Positions 8,296-16,552 of a stretch of 64,000 nt of DNA are shown here, in pieces (position 1 is the stretch's first letter; every line of letters starts with the position of its first letter). Source of the stretch: CAZSNH01 sp052388455 (GTDB lineage Bacteria; Pseudomonadota; Alphaproteobacteria; Rhizobiales; Hyphomicrobiaceae); contig JBQTIA010000092.1 in NCBI GenBank assembly GCA_052388455.1, positions 11,558-75,557 of the forward strand, in the 5' to 3' direction. The notes under the pieces are model-generated. The model did not search any database, was not told the DNA's origin, and saw only the letters and a list, made by a program, of their open reading frames with translations. The position numbers and the translations under genes are program-made.

Positions 8296-9147
8296 TTACT
8301 TGGAACGTCCGCAGCGGGCGACGATGGGGGCGCTGCCGTCGGCACCGGGGGCCGCCGCCTCGAAGGTGTACTGCCGTCCACAGACCGCGACCTTGGGCGG
8401 CCGGCGGTCGGCTTCGAACAGATCGTGGCCCTGCTTGAGCTCCTGCCAGAATGCCGCCTGCGGACTGCCGACCCGCTCTGCCAGATTTTGCTCCGTCATG
8501 CGGAAGGGGTAGACCTGAACCTGGAACCGCTGCTGTCCGCCGGCCAGCGCCTTGGTCACCAGCAGCCAGATCTCGTCGATCACGGGGTTGGTCATGGCAT
8601 AGCAACCGATCGACGAGCAGCCGCCGTGCACCATGAGGAAGTCGCCGGTGCGGGCGTGGGCGCGGTCGAAGGGGTTGGGAAAGCCGAGATTGAAGGAGCG
8701 ATGCCACCGGCTGTTCGGGTTGAGCGCCGCGGCATCCACCGTGTAAAATCCCTCGGGCGACTGCCGGTCACCCTGTCTCAGCTTCGGTCCGAGCCGTCCC
8801 GACCAGCGGCAGATGGGATAGGTGGCGAACAGCTCGAAGCGGCCATCCCGCTGCATCCACACTTCCAGCTCGAACTCGCGCTTGAAGATGCGCATGAAAA
8901 TCGGCGCGCCGAGGGAATGACCGGCGGCGGTCAGACGCTCTTTGAAGCGGTCGAGGTCTGGCGTACCGGGAAGCGAATAGCCGGCGGCAAAGGCCGTCAC
9001 TCTCTTCCAGCGCTCGAATGAGATGTGGCGTTCGTCGGCGTCCGTGCCGAGCCGGATCCAGTACTGGCCGATGGCCACCACCGCGGCGAGGACCAGCAGC
9101 AGAAGGGCAATGCGGCCTCCGCGACGCCTGCGCTGGCGTTCAGCCAT
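8296..9147 (-). CDS. L,D-transpeptidase (YkuD domain), membrane-anchored
   Basis: 283 residues. After ten mostly basic residues comes one uncleaved-looking membrane helix (about 12-30), so the enzyme probably stays tethered to the inner membrane facing the periplasm. The YkuD domain covers about 80-250, with HGGCSSIGCYAM at 174-185 and the catalytic cysteine at C182. It shares the APIFMRIFKREFELEVW and GDRQSPEGFYTVDAA segments with the two neighbouring paralogues. Its start lies nine bases after the stop of the lipoprotein paralogue, so the two form an operon. Below it a 199-base gap precedes the third paralogue. Confidence 0.88.
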   Translation of the reverse strand: MAERQRRRRGGRIALLLLVLAAVVAIGQYWIRLGTDADERHISFERWKRVTAFAAGYSLPGTPDLDRFKERLTAAGHSLGAPIFMRIFKREFELEVWMQRDGRFELFATYPICRWSGRLGPKLRQGDRQSPEGFYTVDAAALNPNSRWHRSFNLGFPNPFDRAHARTGDFLMVHGGCSSIGCYAMTNPVIDEIWLLVTKALAGGQQRFQVQVYPFRMTEQNLAERVGSPQAAFWQELKQGHDLFEADRRPPKVAVCGRQYTFEAAAPGADGSAPIVARCGRSK

Positions 9148-9156
9148 GACGTGCCG

Positions 9157-10191
9157 TCACTGACCGAACCCGAGTGCCGAGGCTCCGGCCGGAATGGGCT
9201 CCGAACCCGAGGTGAGTGCGGGCGCCTTCGAGGCCATGGCTGCAGCCGGCCAGGGAGAACCGTTTGCTGCGACGGCGGGCTCGTCGAGCGGCGGCGGAGG
9301 AGCGATACTGGCCAAGTCCCGCACTTTCGGACCCGGCACCACGATTCGTTCTATCGCGATTTGCTGTTCCTCGGCCCGCGGTGCGAACGGCTCCAGCATC
9401 GGGCGCTGGAAGCGCGGGCAGCGGCCTTCGGGCTGAATGCGCATGACCGCCGGCATGATGACGTTGACCACATACCGCCGCTCGCAGACGGCGACGGTCG
9501 GCGGCACGCGATTGACCTCGAAGTAGTCGTAGCCCTGCTTGAGGGTCGTCCAGAACGCATGCCACTTGTGCTTGCGGTAGCGCGCCAGTTTTTCGTCGGT
9601 CATGCGGAACGGATAGGCGTGCACCTGGAAATTCGGCTGGCCGCCCCTGAACGCCTCGCGGGCGAGCGCGTAGATTTCCTCGACCAGCGCATCCGTCATC
9701 GCGTAGCAGCCCGCCGACTTGCACTTGCCGTGCACCATCAGCGCCTGCCCCGTGCGGCCGTGCGAGCGGTCGTAGGCGTTCGGATAGCCCATGTTGAACG
9801 CGAGATGGAACTGCGAGTCCGGCTTCATCTGCTGTGGGCTGATCGAATAGAAGCCCTCCGGCGCCTGCTTGTCGCCCAGCTGGAGCTTCGGCCCGAGATC
9901 GCCCGACCAGTTGCAGATCGGATAGGTCTTGAAGTGATAGAAGCGGCCGTCGGAGCGGGCTTTCCAGACCTCCAGCTCCGATTCTTCCTTGAAGATGCGG
10001 ACGAAGATCGGTGCGCCGGCGTCCATACCCTTGCGCCCGAGCAGCATCACGCTCTCTTTGGTGAGCGGCTGTTCGGAAGCAGGAATCTCGGGAGCACTGG
10101 AACAGGCGGCTGCGAAGACCGCGAGCAGACAGGCGGGCACGATCGGCCGAAGCCGCGACGCGATGATCCCGCCGAGGATTTTCATACGCAT
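9157..10191 (-). CDS. L,D-transpeptidase (YkuD domain), probable lipoprotein
   Basis: 344 residues from the ATG at 10191, chosen because GAGGGG stands seven bases before it. The N-terminus is a signal peptide ending VFAAAC-SS, so C30 may be lipidated, although A at -3 makes the lipobox weak. The YkuD domain (about 58-230) has HGKCKSAGCYAM at 154-165 with nucleophile C162; here the usual HGG is HGK. A Pro/Ala-rich tail of about 70 residues follows. It leads the cluster of three paralogues. The three differ in anchoring (lipid, membrane helix, soluble), which suggests division of labour in the envelope. Confidence 0.87.
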   Translation of the reverse strand: MRMKILGGIIASRLRPIVPACLLAVFAAACSSAPEIPASEQPLTKESVMLLGRKGMDAGAPIFVRIFKEESELEVWKARSDGRFYHFKTYPICNWSGDLGPKLQLGDKQAPEGFYSISPQQMKPDSQFHLAFNMGYPNAYDRSHGRTGQALMVHGKCKSAGCYAMTDALVEEIYALAREAFRGGQPNFQVHAYPFRMTDEKLARYRKHKWHAFWTTLKQGYDYFEVNRVPPTVAVCERRYVVNVIMPAVMRIQPEGRCPRFQRPMLEPFAPRAEEQQIAIERIVVPGPKVRDLASIAPPPPLDEPAVAANGSPWPAAAMASKAPALTSGSEPIPAGASALGFGQ

Positions 10192-10421
10192 GACACAACC
10201 CCTCAGGCCGAGGGTCACAGCATCGGTGTGCGTGGTTAACATGTCGTTAACGATATGATTTCCCTGCCAAGCCTGTTTAAGGGCCGCTCCGTCCCTGTCA
10301 AGACGAGTAGGCTGGGATTGGGGCATTCGCAGGGCGCCGCCATCCTACTCCGAGCATAGGCTGAGTTGACTTGTTGAACCGCGCCCACCGGCGGACCGAG
10401 CGGACCAGAGCCGCTTCTGCA

Positions 10422-11390
10422 CTAAAGGGTGCGCCCAATCTGAAGGAAGCGGTCGTGGCGCTGCTTCTTGATCTCGGCCGGCGTCTTGCCGTCGAACTCG
10501 GCCAGAGCCTTGGCGATCGCATCCCCTGCCACCTCGGCCGCCAGCGCCTTGTCGCGATGGGCTCCACCGACCGGCTCGCGGATGATGACGTCGATGACGC
10601 CCAGGCTTTCGAGATCCTGCGCAGTGATCTTCATGTTCGTCGCGGCGTCGATGGCCTTCGCCGAATCGCGCCACAGGATCGAAGCCGCCGCCTCCGGCGA
10701 GGCCACCGTGTAGATCGCGTGCTCCAGCATCAGGATGCGGTTGGCGGAGGCGATCGCGACGGCGCCGCCCGATCCTCCCTCGCCGATGACGACCGCTATG
10801 ATCGGCACGCCGAGCGCGAGACAGCAGTCGGTCGAGCGGGCGATGGCCTCGGCCTGTCCGCGCTCTTCGGCGCCGATGCCGGGGTAGGCCCCGGCGGTGT
10901 CGATCAGGGTGATGACGGGGACACCGAACTTGTCGGCCATTTCGAGCAGCCGGACGGCCTTGCGATAGCCCTCGGGCTTGGCCATTCCGAAGTTGTGACG
11001 GATGCGGCTCTCCGTGTCGGAGCCCTTCTCGTGGCCGATGAGCATGATCGGCCGACCACGGAACGTGCCGAGCCCGCCCATGATGGCTTCGTCCTCGGCG
11101 AAATAGCGGTCGCCGGCCAGCGGCGTGAACTCGTCGATCAGCGCCGTCACGTAGTCGAGGCAGTGCGGGCGCTCCGGGTGCCGGGCGACCTGGGTCTTCT
11201 GCCATGGCGTCAGCTTGTTGTAGGTATCGGTCAGCGCGCCACGGGCCTTCTGCTCCAGCCGCTGGATTTCATCGAGCAGCGACTGCGATTCGTCGGTGGC
11301 CAGCGCCTTGAGTTCCGACGCCTTGCTTTCAAGCTCGGCGATCGGCTTCTCGAAATCGAGATAGGTGCGGGCAGACGGCGTACGATCCAA
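10422..11390 (-). CDS. accA: Acetyl-CoA carboxylase carboxyltransferase subunit alpha
   Basis: 322 residues. AccA pairs with AccD to transfer CO2 from biotin carboxyl carrier protein to acetyl-CoA, giving malonyl-CoA for fatty acid synthesis. The sequence has the family N-terminus YLDFEKPIAELE, the acyl-CoA site region GHEKGSDTESRIRHNFGM and VITLIDTAGAYPGIGAEERG, and the IGEGGSGGAVAIA turn. Length is normal. The start is a TTG at 11388-11390 with GAGG six bases upstream, since no ATG stands near the conserved N-terminus. Transcribed alone; two palindromic elements lie upstream. Confidence 0.95.
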   Translation of the reverse strand: MDRTPSARTYLDFEKPIAELESKASELKALATDESQSLLDEIQRLEQKARGALTDTYNKLTPWQKTQVARHPERPHCLDYVTALIDEFTPLAGDRYFAEDEAIMGGLGTFRGRPIMLIGHEKGSDTESRIRHNFGMAKPEGYRKAVRLLEMADKFGVPVITLIDTAGAYPGIGAEERGQAEAIARSTDCCLALGVPIIAVVIGEGGSGGAVAIASANRILMLEHAIYTVASPEAAASILWRDSAKAIDAATNMKITAQDLESLGVIDVIIREPVGGAHRDKALAAEVAGDAIAKALAEFDGKTPAEIKKQRHDRFLQIGRTL

Positions 11391-11477
11391 GCGGGGCCTC
11401 GAGGGGTGGGTTGAAGGTCGGCATCATCGACACGTCCGGCGACGGGTCCGGCGGCGACGGCAACACGATGCCGGCGG

Positions 11478-11555
11478 CTAGTGTGATGATTTCGAAGTCC
11501 GCTTCATACTTTGCGGCTGGCTCTGCAGCGGACTTCGAAATCTGAATCACACTAG
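11478..11555. repeat. Imperfect inverted repeat, arms about 26 bases
   Basis: The left arm 11478-11503 (begins CTAGTGTGAT, ends AAGTCCGCT) is matched on the other strand by 11527-11555 (begins AGCGGACTT, ends ATCACACTAG). The right arm has three extra bases near its middle. The loop is 23 bases. The hairpin would be very stable. It lies about 90 bases before accA. It looks like a dispersed palindromic element of the kind common in this bacterial order, or a bidirectional terminator/attenuator; no U-tract follows. Confidence 0.7.
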
Positions 11556-11572
11556 AACCATTGTTTAGCCTG

Positions 11573-11642
11573 TGTCCTTTCGATCGCGACGTCCGTCATT
11601 GTCTTCCACACGCCCCGACCGGACTTCGATATCGAAAGGACA
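11573..11642. repeat. Second inverted repeat upstream of accA
   Basis: Perfect 12-base arms TGTCCTTTCGAT (11573-11584) and ATCGAAAGGACA (11631-11642) flank about 46 bases, whose outer parts are also partly complementary (GACGTCCGTC against GACCGGACTTC). The sequence differs from the neighbouring element but shares the TTCGA-GTCCG theme. Apart from these two elements the 396 bases between accA and the GntR gene hold nothing recognisable. Confidence 0.6.
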
Positions 11643-11786
11643 CTCGCGCATCGACATGCCGCCCGAACTTACGCGAAGGAGCGGCGGGCCTGTCAAGCTG
11701 TCGTTGCTGGTTTGGCTTGCGGGACAGGGGTGCGAAAGGTCTAACGAACCCCGGTGACGGCGCACGGGGAACGCCGACTATTGGGC

Positions 11787-12512
11787 TCAGCTTATGCGTG
11801 CGACGTAGGAATTCGGGCCCAGATGGCAGTGCGCAAGGCGCCACTCGGCCGGCCGGTTGTCGATCGCGTAGATCACCCGATCCAGCATCAAGACCGGGGT
11901 TCCCGCGCCAATACCAAGCTCTGCGGCATCCTCGGACGGACAGTTTGCGAGGCCGACCCGCTCCAGCGCGTCCTTCAGAATGATGTTGTTGGCCTGAGCC
12001 AGGACGTTGATGGCGCAGGACCCCGGCACCGGCGCGAGCCGGTGATACATGCCAGCGGGAACGACGCTGGTTTCGGCCATGTACGGTGTGCCGCCTGAGC
12101 GATGGGTGCGGCGGATCTGCCATACGTCCTGCCCCTGACGCAGGCCGAGCCGGGCGATGGCCTGCTCAGAAGCCACCACCCGTTCGACGCCCCGGAAGTC
12201 GACTTGACCGGACACCGGCGCACCCTGCGGATCGACGATATTCGTGAAGCGGATCGCGAATTCACTGCTCGAATGATCGCTGACGAAGGTTCCGCGGCCC
12301 TGCCGGCGGCTGATCACGCGCTCTTCTTCCAGCAGCTCCAATGCCTTGCGGACTGTGCCCGTGCTGACGCGCAGCTCTTCCGCCAGTTGGAACTCGTTGG
12401 GCAGCGCCGAGCCGGGGGGCCACTCCCGGAGCGTGATGCGCTGCACGAGCAGGTCGCGCACCTGCAGATAGAGGGGGCGCGTGGCGAAGCGGGACGCCGC
12501 TGTCATCGACAT
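11787..12512 (-). CDS. GntR-family regulator with UTRA effector domain (HutC subfamily)
   Basis: 241 residues. Residues 10-78 form the winged helix (PLYLQVRDLLVQRI, SALPNEFQLAEELRVSTGTV, RKALELLEEERVISRRQGRG), and about 90-235 the UTRA ligand-binding domain (VWQIRRTHRSGGTPYMAETS, later EWRLAHCHLGPNSYVARIS). Such proteins repress catabolic or transport genes and release DNA on binding a small molecule. The ATG at 12512 follows GGGAG by seven bases. No catabolic operon is next to it; the 370-base AT-rich stretch upstream separates it from the divergent tadE-like gene and is the natural place for an operator. Confidence 0.88.
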   Translation of the reverse strand: MSMTAASRFATRPLYLQVRDLLVQRITLREWPPGSALPNEFQLAEELRVSTGTVRKALELLEEERVISRRQGRGTFVSDHSSSEFAIRFTNIVDPQGAPVSGQVDFRGVERVVASEQAIARLGLRQGQDVWQIRRTHRSGGTPYMAETSVVPAGMYHRLAPVPGSCAINVLAQANNIILKDALERVGLANCPSEDAAELGIGAGTPVLMLDRVIYAIDNRPAEWRLAHCHLGPNSYVARIS

Positions 12513-12609
12513 TGCATGACTCCCGATGGGCCGCGTTGGCGGCTCGTGAAATGACGCCGCGAGGCACGCAAACCGCGCCGGTGAGAAGGACCGAGCGCCA
12601 AAGAGCAAA

Positions 12610-12881
12610 TCAACTTAAGATTGTTTTTACTGTCTCTTTGGTTGCGAAGCAACCATCGATCGCTTGTGATCGTCAGCCGAAGACCCGGTGCCTATCAGGC
12701 TGATAAAAGATATTTGATAGACGATATAAGAATACGTGCGTCACCTAGCTGAATAAAAACATCAAAGAAACAAGCAAATTACAGTAAAAATAGAATATTC
12801 TGAAAAAATACTCTAATTAAAATCCATATTTATCGGCCACCGGCATCGTGATGACATCCAATTATTATTGAGGATCGTCAC
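12610..12881. other. AT-rich divergent intergenic region
   Basis: About 270 bases between the GntR/UTRA gene and the tadE-like gene are strikingly AT-rich against a GC-rich background, with A-tracts such as GAAAAAATACTCTAATTAAA near 12800-12822. No open frame of note. This composition fits a promoter region bound by nucleoid proteins, and possibly foreign origin. The start of the tadE-like gene is preceded by TTGAGGATCGTCAC, a weak ribosome-binding site. I cannot pick one promoter with confidence. Confidence 0.5.
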
Positions 12882-13349
12882 ATGGATCAATGCACCACTT
12901 CACCTGACCTCGCCTGCTCCACCTGCTTGTTCTTGAAACGACTTTGGGGCGACCGCTCCGGTGCTTCGGCCGTTGAATTCGCCGTCGTCCTGCCGGTGTT
13001 TCTGATGCTGATGCTGGGAATCCTCGCCCACGGCATCTATTACGGCGCCGCGCACTGCACCGCTCAGCTGGCGGCGGATGCCGCCCGCGCATCGGTGGCC
13101 GGCCTCGACGACGCCGAGCGCACTTCGATCGCCAAAGGGGTGATCGCCAAGACGGCATCCATGTATCCGCTGCTGATCGCCGACAAAATCGCCGTCGAGG
13201 CCGCAGCCTCCGCGTCCGATCCGACCGAGTTCATGGTGGCGGTCCGCTACGACTCCGCTCACCTGCCGATCTGGTCGTTCTCGAAACTCATTCCCCTGCC
13301 TTCGAAAATCATCCAGCGCACCGCCGTCATCAAGCGCGGCGGCTACTGA
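12882..13349 (+). CDS. TadE-like pilus assembly protein
   Basis: 155 residues. After a cytoplasmic N-terminus of about 28 residues comes the TadE/G-type prepilin-like helix (GASAVEFAVVLPVFLMLMLG), with the glutamate at the fifth position of the mature-like segment, then a periplasmic domain. TadE is a pseudopilin of the tight-adherence (Flp pilus) system, processed by the TadV/CpaA peptidase. It is 23 bases upstream of the TadG-like gene, so the two form an operon. None of the Tad motor or channel genes (cpaA-F, tadB, tadC) are in the window. Confidence 0.75.
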   Translation: MDQCTTSPDLACSTCLFLKRLWGDRSGASAVEFAVVLPVFLMLMLGILAHGIYYGAAHCTAQLAADAARASVAGLDDAERTSIAKGVIAKTASMYPLLIADKIAVEAAASASDPTEFMVAVRYDSAHLPIWSFSKLIPLPSKIIQRTAVIKRGGY

Positions 13350-13372
13350 TCATCAAACCAACGGAGCCCGTC

Positions 13373-15055
13373 ATGCGTCATCCCATTCCGCATTTTTCGC
13401 CGCTCGAAATCACCTCCCGCCTTGCCCGCGACGAGCGGGGCACGATCGCCCTGCTGACAGCGGCCTTCCTCACCGTCGCCATCGCCGTCTCCGCGCTGGC
13501 CATCGATGTCGGAGCCCTCTATCTCCAGCGCCGCTCCGCACAAGGCTATGCCGACCTGGCGGCCATCGCCGCCTCCGCCGACCTCGGCCGCCCCGAGGCC
13601 GCAGCCCGTGCGACGCTCCACGCCAATGGCCTGTCGGACATCAAGTCTCTGTCGGTCGTCCTCGGCCGCTACCAGCCCGACCCCGCGGTCGCGGCGGACC
13701 AGCGGTTCGTCGCCGGGCTGATGCCTTACAATGCCGCCCACGTCGATCTCATCACACCGGGCCGGCTTTACTTCGCCAAGTATTTCTTCAGGAGCGATGT
13801 CGATGTCGGCGTTACTGCCATGGCCTCCAGCGCAGAGGAGGCGGCCTTCTCGGTCGGCAGCCGGTTGCTCTCGCTCGACGGCGGCATCTCCAACGCCGTC
13901 CTCGGCGCGCTGCTCGGCGGCTCGGTGTCCCTGACGGCCATGGACTACGAGGCGCTGCTCGACGCCGATGTGAAGCTCCTGTCGTTCATGGGTGCGCTGG
14001 CGACGGAGGCCGGGATCACCGCCGGCACCTATCGCAACGTGCTCGAAGCCGAGGCGACGCTCGGCCAATGGCTGACCGCGCTCGCCAGCGTCTGCGAGGA
14101 GGACGGAAACGCTTCTGCGGCGGCCAGCCTGCGCCGGCTGGCCGGCTCGGCCATCTCCTCGCAGCTCACCGTTCCACTCACCTCGCTGATCGACCTCGGC
14201 TCCCTCGCGTCGCTCGCCATCGGCGAGCCGGCGCCCGGCCTCGATGTCACTATGCAGGCCATGGAGCTGGTATCGGGAGCAGCCGTGCTGAGCAATGGAG
14301 CGCGTCAAGTCGCCATCGACCTCGGCGCGACCGTCCCCGGGATCGTTGATCTCGATCTGAAAATCGCGATCGGGGAGCCGATGCAGCACTCCGCATGGGT
14401 CGCGGTCGGTGGCGCCGGCTCGATGGTGCGGACGGCTCAGACGCGATTGACACTGGTCGCGTACGTCGCCGGCTCCGGGCTTCTCTCCGATGCGCGCATC
14501 CGCCTTCCGATCTACCTGGAAGTGGCCAGCGCGGAGGCACGCCTCGCCGCCGTCTCCTGCCCGGCCAGCGGATACGGCCGAGTCGAGGTGGCAGTACTGC
14601 CCGGCATTGCCGAAGCGTGGATCGGCGAACCGACACAGGACTGGAGCGACACGCCGAAGAAACCCGCGGTCAATAGCGCCCGCATCGTCACTCTCCCGCT
14701 GCTCACGATCAACGGCCGCGCGCATGTAAGACTCGGCAACCAAAGCGAGACGATGCTGGATTTCACGCAATCCGACATCGATGCCGGCGTCATCCGGCAG
14801 ACCGATACTCATGCGTTCACCGCTTCGCTAGCCAGCACACTGCTCGGAGACCTCGAGCTCGAGGTGAACGCGGTAGGACTGCGATTGTCGTCGCCGGCGG
14901 CAGTCCAAGCCGCTCTGGCCGCCACTCTGTCGACGGCGGCGCCGCCGCTGGACAAAGTGGTGCACGCGCTGCTGACGACGCTCGGCCTGCATCTCGGTCA
15001 AGCCGACGTGCGCGTCAACGCCGTGCGCTGCCGTGGCGGCGTCCTGACCGGGTGA
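13373..15055 (+). CDS. TadG-like membrane-anchored protein
   Basis: 560 residues. The N-terminus has the TadG-type helix (GTIALLTAAFLTVAIAVSAL, about residues 24-43), then AIDVGALYLQRRSAQGYADL, the standard start of TadG-related proteins. The remaining 480 residues are extracytoplasmic, Ala/Leu/Ser-rich, and end with a Cys near the C-terminus (VRCRGG). No vWA metal site is evident, unlike some TadG proteins. Long, low-complexity helical segments suggest an extended surface or periplasmic protein. It follows the TadE-like gene; together they may make a minor pilus or use Tad machinery encoded elsewhere. Confidence 0.7.
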   Translation: MRHPIPHFSPLEITSRLARDERGTIALLTAAFLTVAIAVSALAIDVGALYLQRRSAQGYADLAAIAASADLGRPEAAARATLHANGLSDIKSLSVVLGRYQPDPAVAADQRFVAGLMPYNAAHVDLITPGRLYFAKYFFRSDVDVGVTAMASSAEEAAFSVGSRLLSLDGGISNAVLGALLGGSVSLTAMDYEALLDADVKLLSFMGALATEAGITAGTYRNVLEAEATLGQWLTALASVCEEDGNASAAASLRRLAGSAISSQLTVPLTSLIDLGSLASLAIGEPAPGLDVTMQAMELVSGAAVLSNGARQVAIDLGATVPGIVDLDLKIAIGEPMQHSAWVAVGGAGSMVRTAQTRLTLVAYVAGSGLLSDARIRLPIYLEVASAEARLAAVSCPASGYGRVEVAVLPGIAEAWIGEPTQDWSDTPKKPAVNSARIVTLPLLTINGRAHVRLGNQSETMLDFTQSDIDAGVIRQTDTHAFTASLASTLLGDLELEVNAVGLRLSSPAAVQAALAATLSTAAPPLDKVVHALLTTLGLHLGQADVRVNAVRCRGGVLTG

Positions 15056-15418
15056 CGACGCCATGTGAAGCCATCACGGCCTGCAGACTCTTCCGTAATC
15101 CTCAACGCATGAGGCAGCTTAAGACCGTAAGCGGCGGAGATGAGCAAGTGGTGCGACGTCCGACATCGCAGCCGAAATCCTTGATCCCATCGCTCTTTGT
15201 ACCCTATCGCGCTTCCCGGACGCCGCGTCCTTCACACGGCGATCCGGACCTTTCCCGGCCCACTGTCGGAGTATGACTGCCTCCGAAAAAGTTGCCTGAT
15301 CGCTTCGCTGCGCTTCGCGCCGCGTCCGGGAAACAGCGTGGAGAGTGGCGCGCACGATTGAGGAAAATGATTGGCTTGGTAGACTGCGATTTTCGACATC
15401 GATACGGTCTGACGTCCT

Positions 15419-15620
15419 GTCGGCCGGCGTCGCCTTGATGACGCCGACGCGGATGACGAAGTCGCCGAAGCGTTCGCCCGGAATGCGCTCCTTGTCGCAG
15501 CGCTTCAGCAGCGGGCCGAGCAGCCTGATGATCTTGTCCCGGCCCACATTCTGCGCGTAGAGCTTCGAGAGCCGCGGGCCGTCGAAGGCGATGCCACTTG
15601 ACGCAGCCGCCTGTCATGCG
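15419..15620 (-). pseudogene. Decayed fragment of the 3' part of a cysI-like gene
   Basis: Read on the minus strand, 15595-15419 encodes 59 residues (FDGPRLSKLYAQNVGRDKII, then ERFGDFVIRVGVIKATPA) that match the end of the intact CysI at 16.6-16.8 kb. I count 47 identical of 59. The preceding bases read RMTGGC, matching CysI RMTGCPNGC with a deletion, then about 25 codons are missing. No start, no iron-sulfur cysteines and no continuation exist. At about 80% identity it is not a fresh tandem copy but the rest of an older or foreign paralogue. The surrounding 15056-15732 otherwise holds nothing recognisable. Confidence 0.75.
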
Positions 15621-15732
15621 ATCTTGAAGTGTCGCTGGATTGCTACCGTCGGTCCTCGCACGTTCGGTCACGAGTGGCGCGACGTTTTTGAATGGGCGTC
15701 AGCACCTGGATTTAGCCGCAGGTCCCAGAGTC

Positions 15733-16452
15733 ATGCTCGCTACCGCGATCGAAAGTCTGGACGTCTCCGATTGGATCGCTCTCGCCTCTGCCGTCATCGC
15801 AGTGATCAGCGGCCTAGTCGCTTTCGCCTATGGACATGCCGCGAGACTGAGTGAACGCCGACTTCGGCTGGTTGAAAACCAAATCTCTAAAATCGACCGT
15901 GAGCTCGTCGTCTGGGGCAGTCACTGCATTGATGCAATGGCAACCGCACACACCCTTGCTGCAACGTTGGGATCGGGCCGAACTCCGAACGAAATGCGAA
16001 TTCTTCGTGACGAGGTCCAAGCGAAGCTGTCCGCGCTCGTGGATGCTGGCCGGCTTTACTTCATCAATCGCAACCCTGACCTGGTAGGGACTGACCGAAA
16101 CTACGCCAATCGAGGCTACCGTCCGGCCATCCTGGACGCGCTGATGATCGCCCATGAGGAGCTGCGTCTCGGCGATATCGCCAACGCCGATGACCTGCGC
16201 AGCGCGGCCCAGAATATCTTCGGGGCGAGACGGGTGTTCATCTCGGAGCTGAGGGAGGAGATCGATCTGCTGCGCGACCAGAAGGCCTTGGCCAAGATGC
16301 GCACGCAAGACGACGATTGGACGGAGATTGCCAAACTCGTTGATCAGTTCGAGGCCCGCAGGGGCCCGGGAACTTTCTGGCGCGACCGACCGCGACCGCG
16401 CGCGCAGATCCTAGTCGACATCAAACTCGGAAAAGCACAGTCGGCGACGTAG
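15733..16452 (+). CDS. Unknown protein with one N-terminal membrane helix
   Basis: 239 residues from the ATG at 15733. One transmembrane helix (WIALASAVIAVISGLVAFAY, about 12-31) is followed by a cytoplasmic-looking, largely helical domain with charged heptad-like stretches (RLSERRLRLVENQISKIDRE; FISELREEIDLLRDQKALAK). I do not recognise the family. It is encoded opposite to cysI, between the intact gene and the decayed cysI fragment, and its codon use is less GC-biased than its neighbours, which hints at acquired DNA. Membrane anchoring is well supported; function is unknown. Confidence 0.6.
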   Translation: MLATAIESLDVSDWIALASAVIAVISGLVAFAYGHAARLSERRLRLVENQISKIDRELVVWGSHCIDAMATAHTLAATLGSGRTPNEMRILRDEVQAKLSALVDAGRLYFINRNPDLVGTDRNYANRGYRPAILDALMIAHEELRLGDIANADDLRSAAQNIFGARRVFISELREEIDLLRDQKALAKMRTQDDDWTEIAKLVDQFEARRGPGTFWRDRPRPRAQILVDIKLGKAQSAT

Positions 16453-16552
16453 CCCGATTGAAGATCTGATGCTCGATCAATCGCCGCGTGACGTTTTCCG
16501 GCCAATACGTTCGGATCAACGCGATCAATAGCCGAGCCATCATCGTGGCCGT

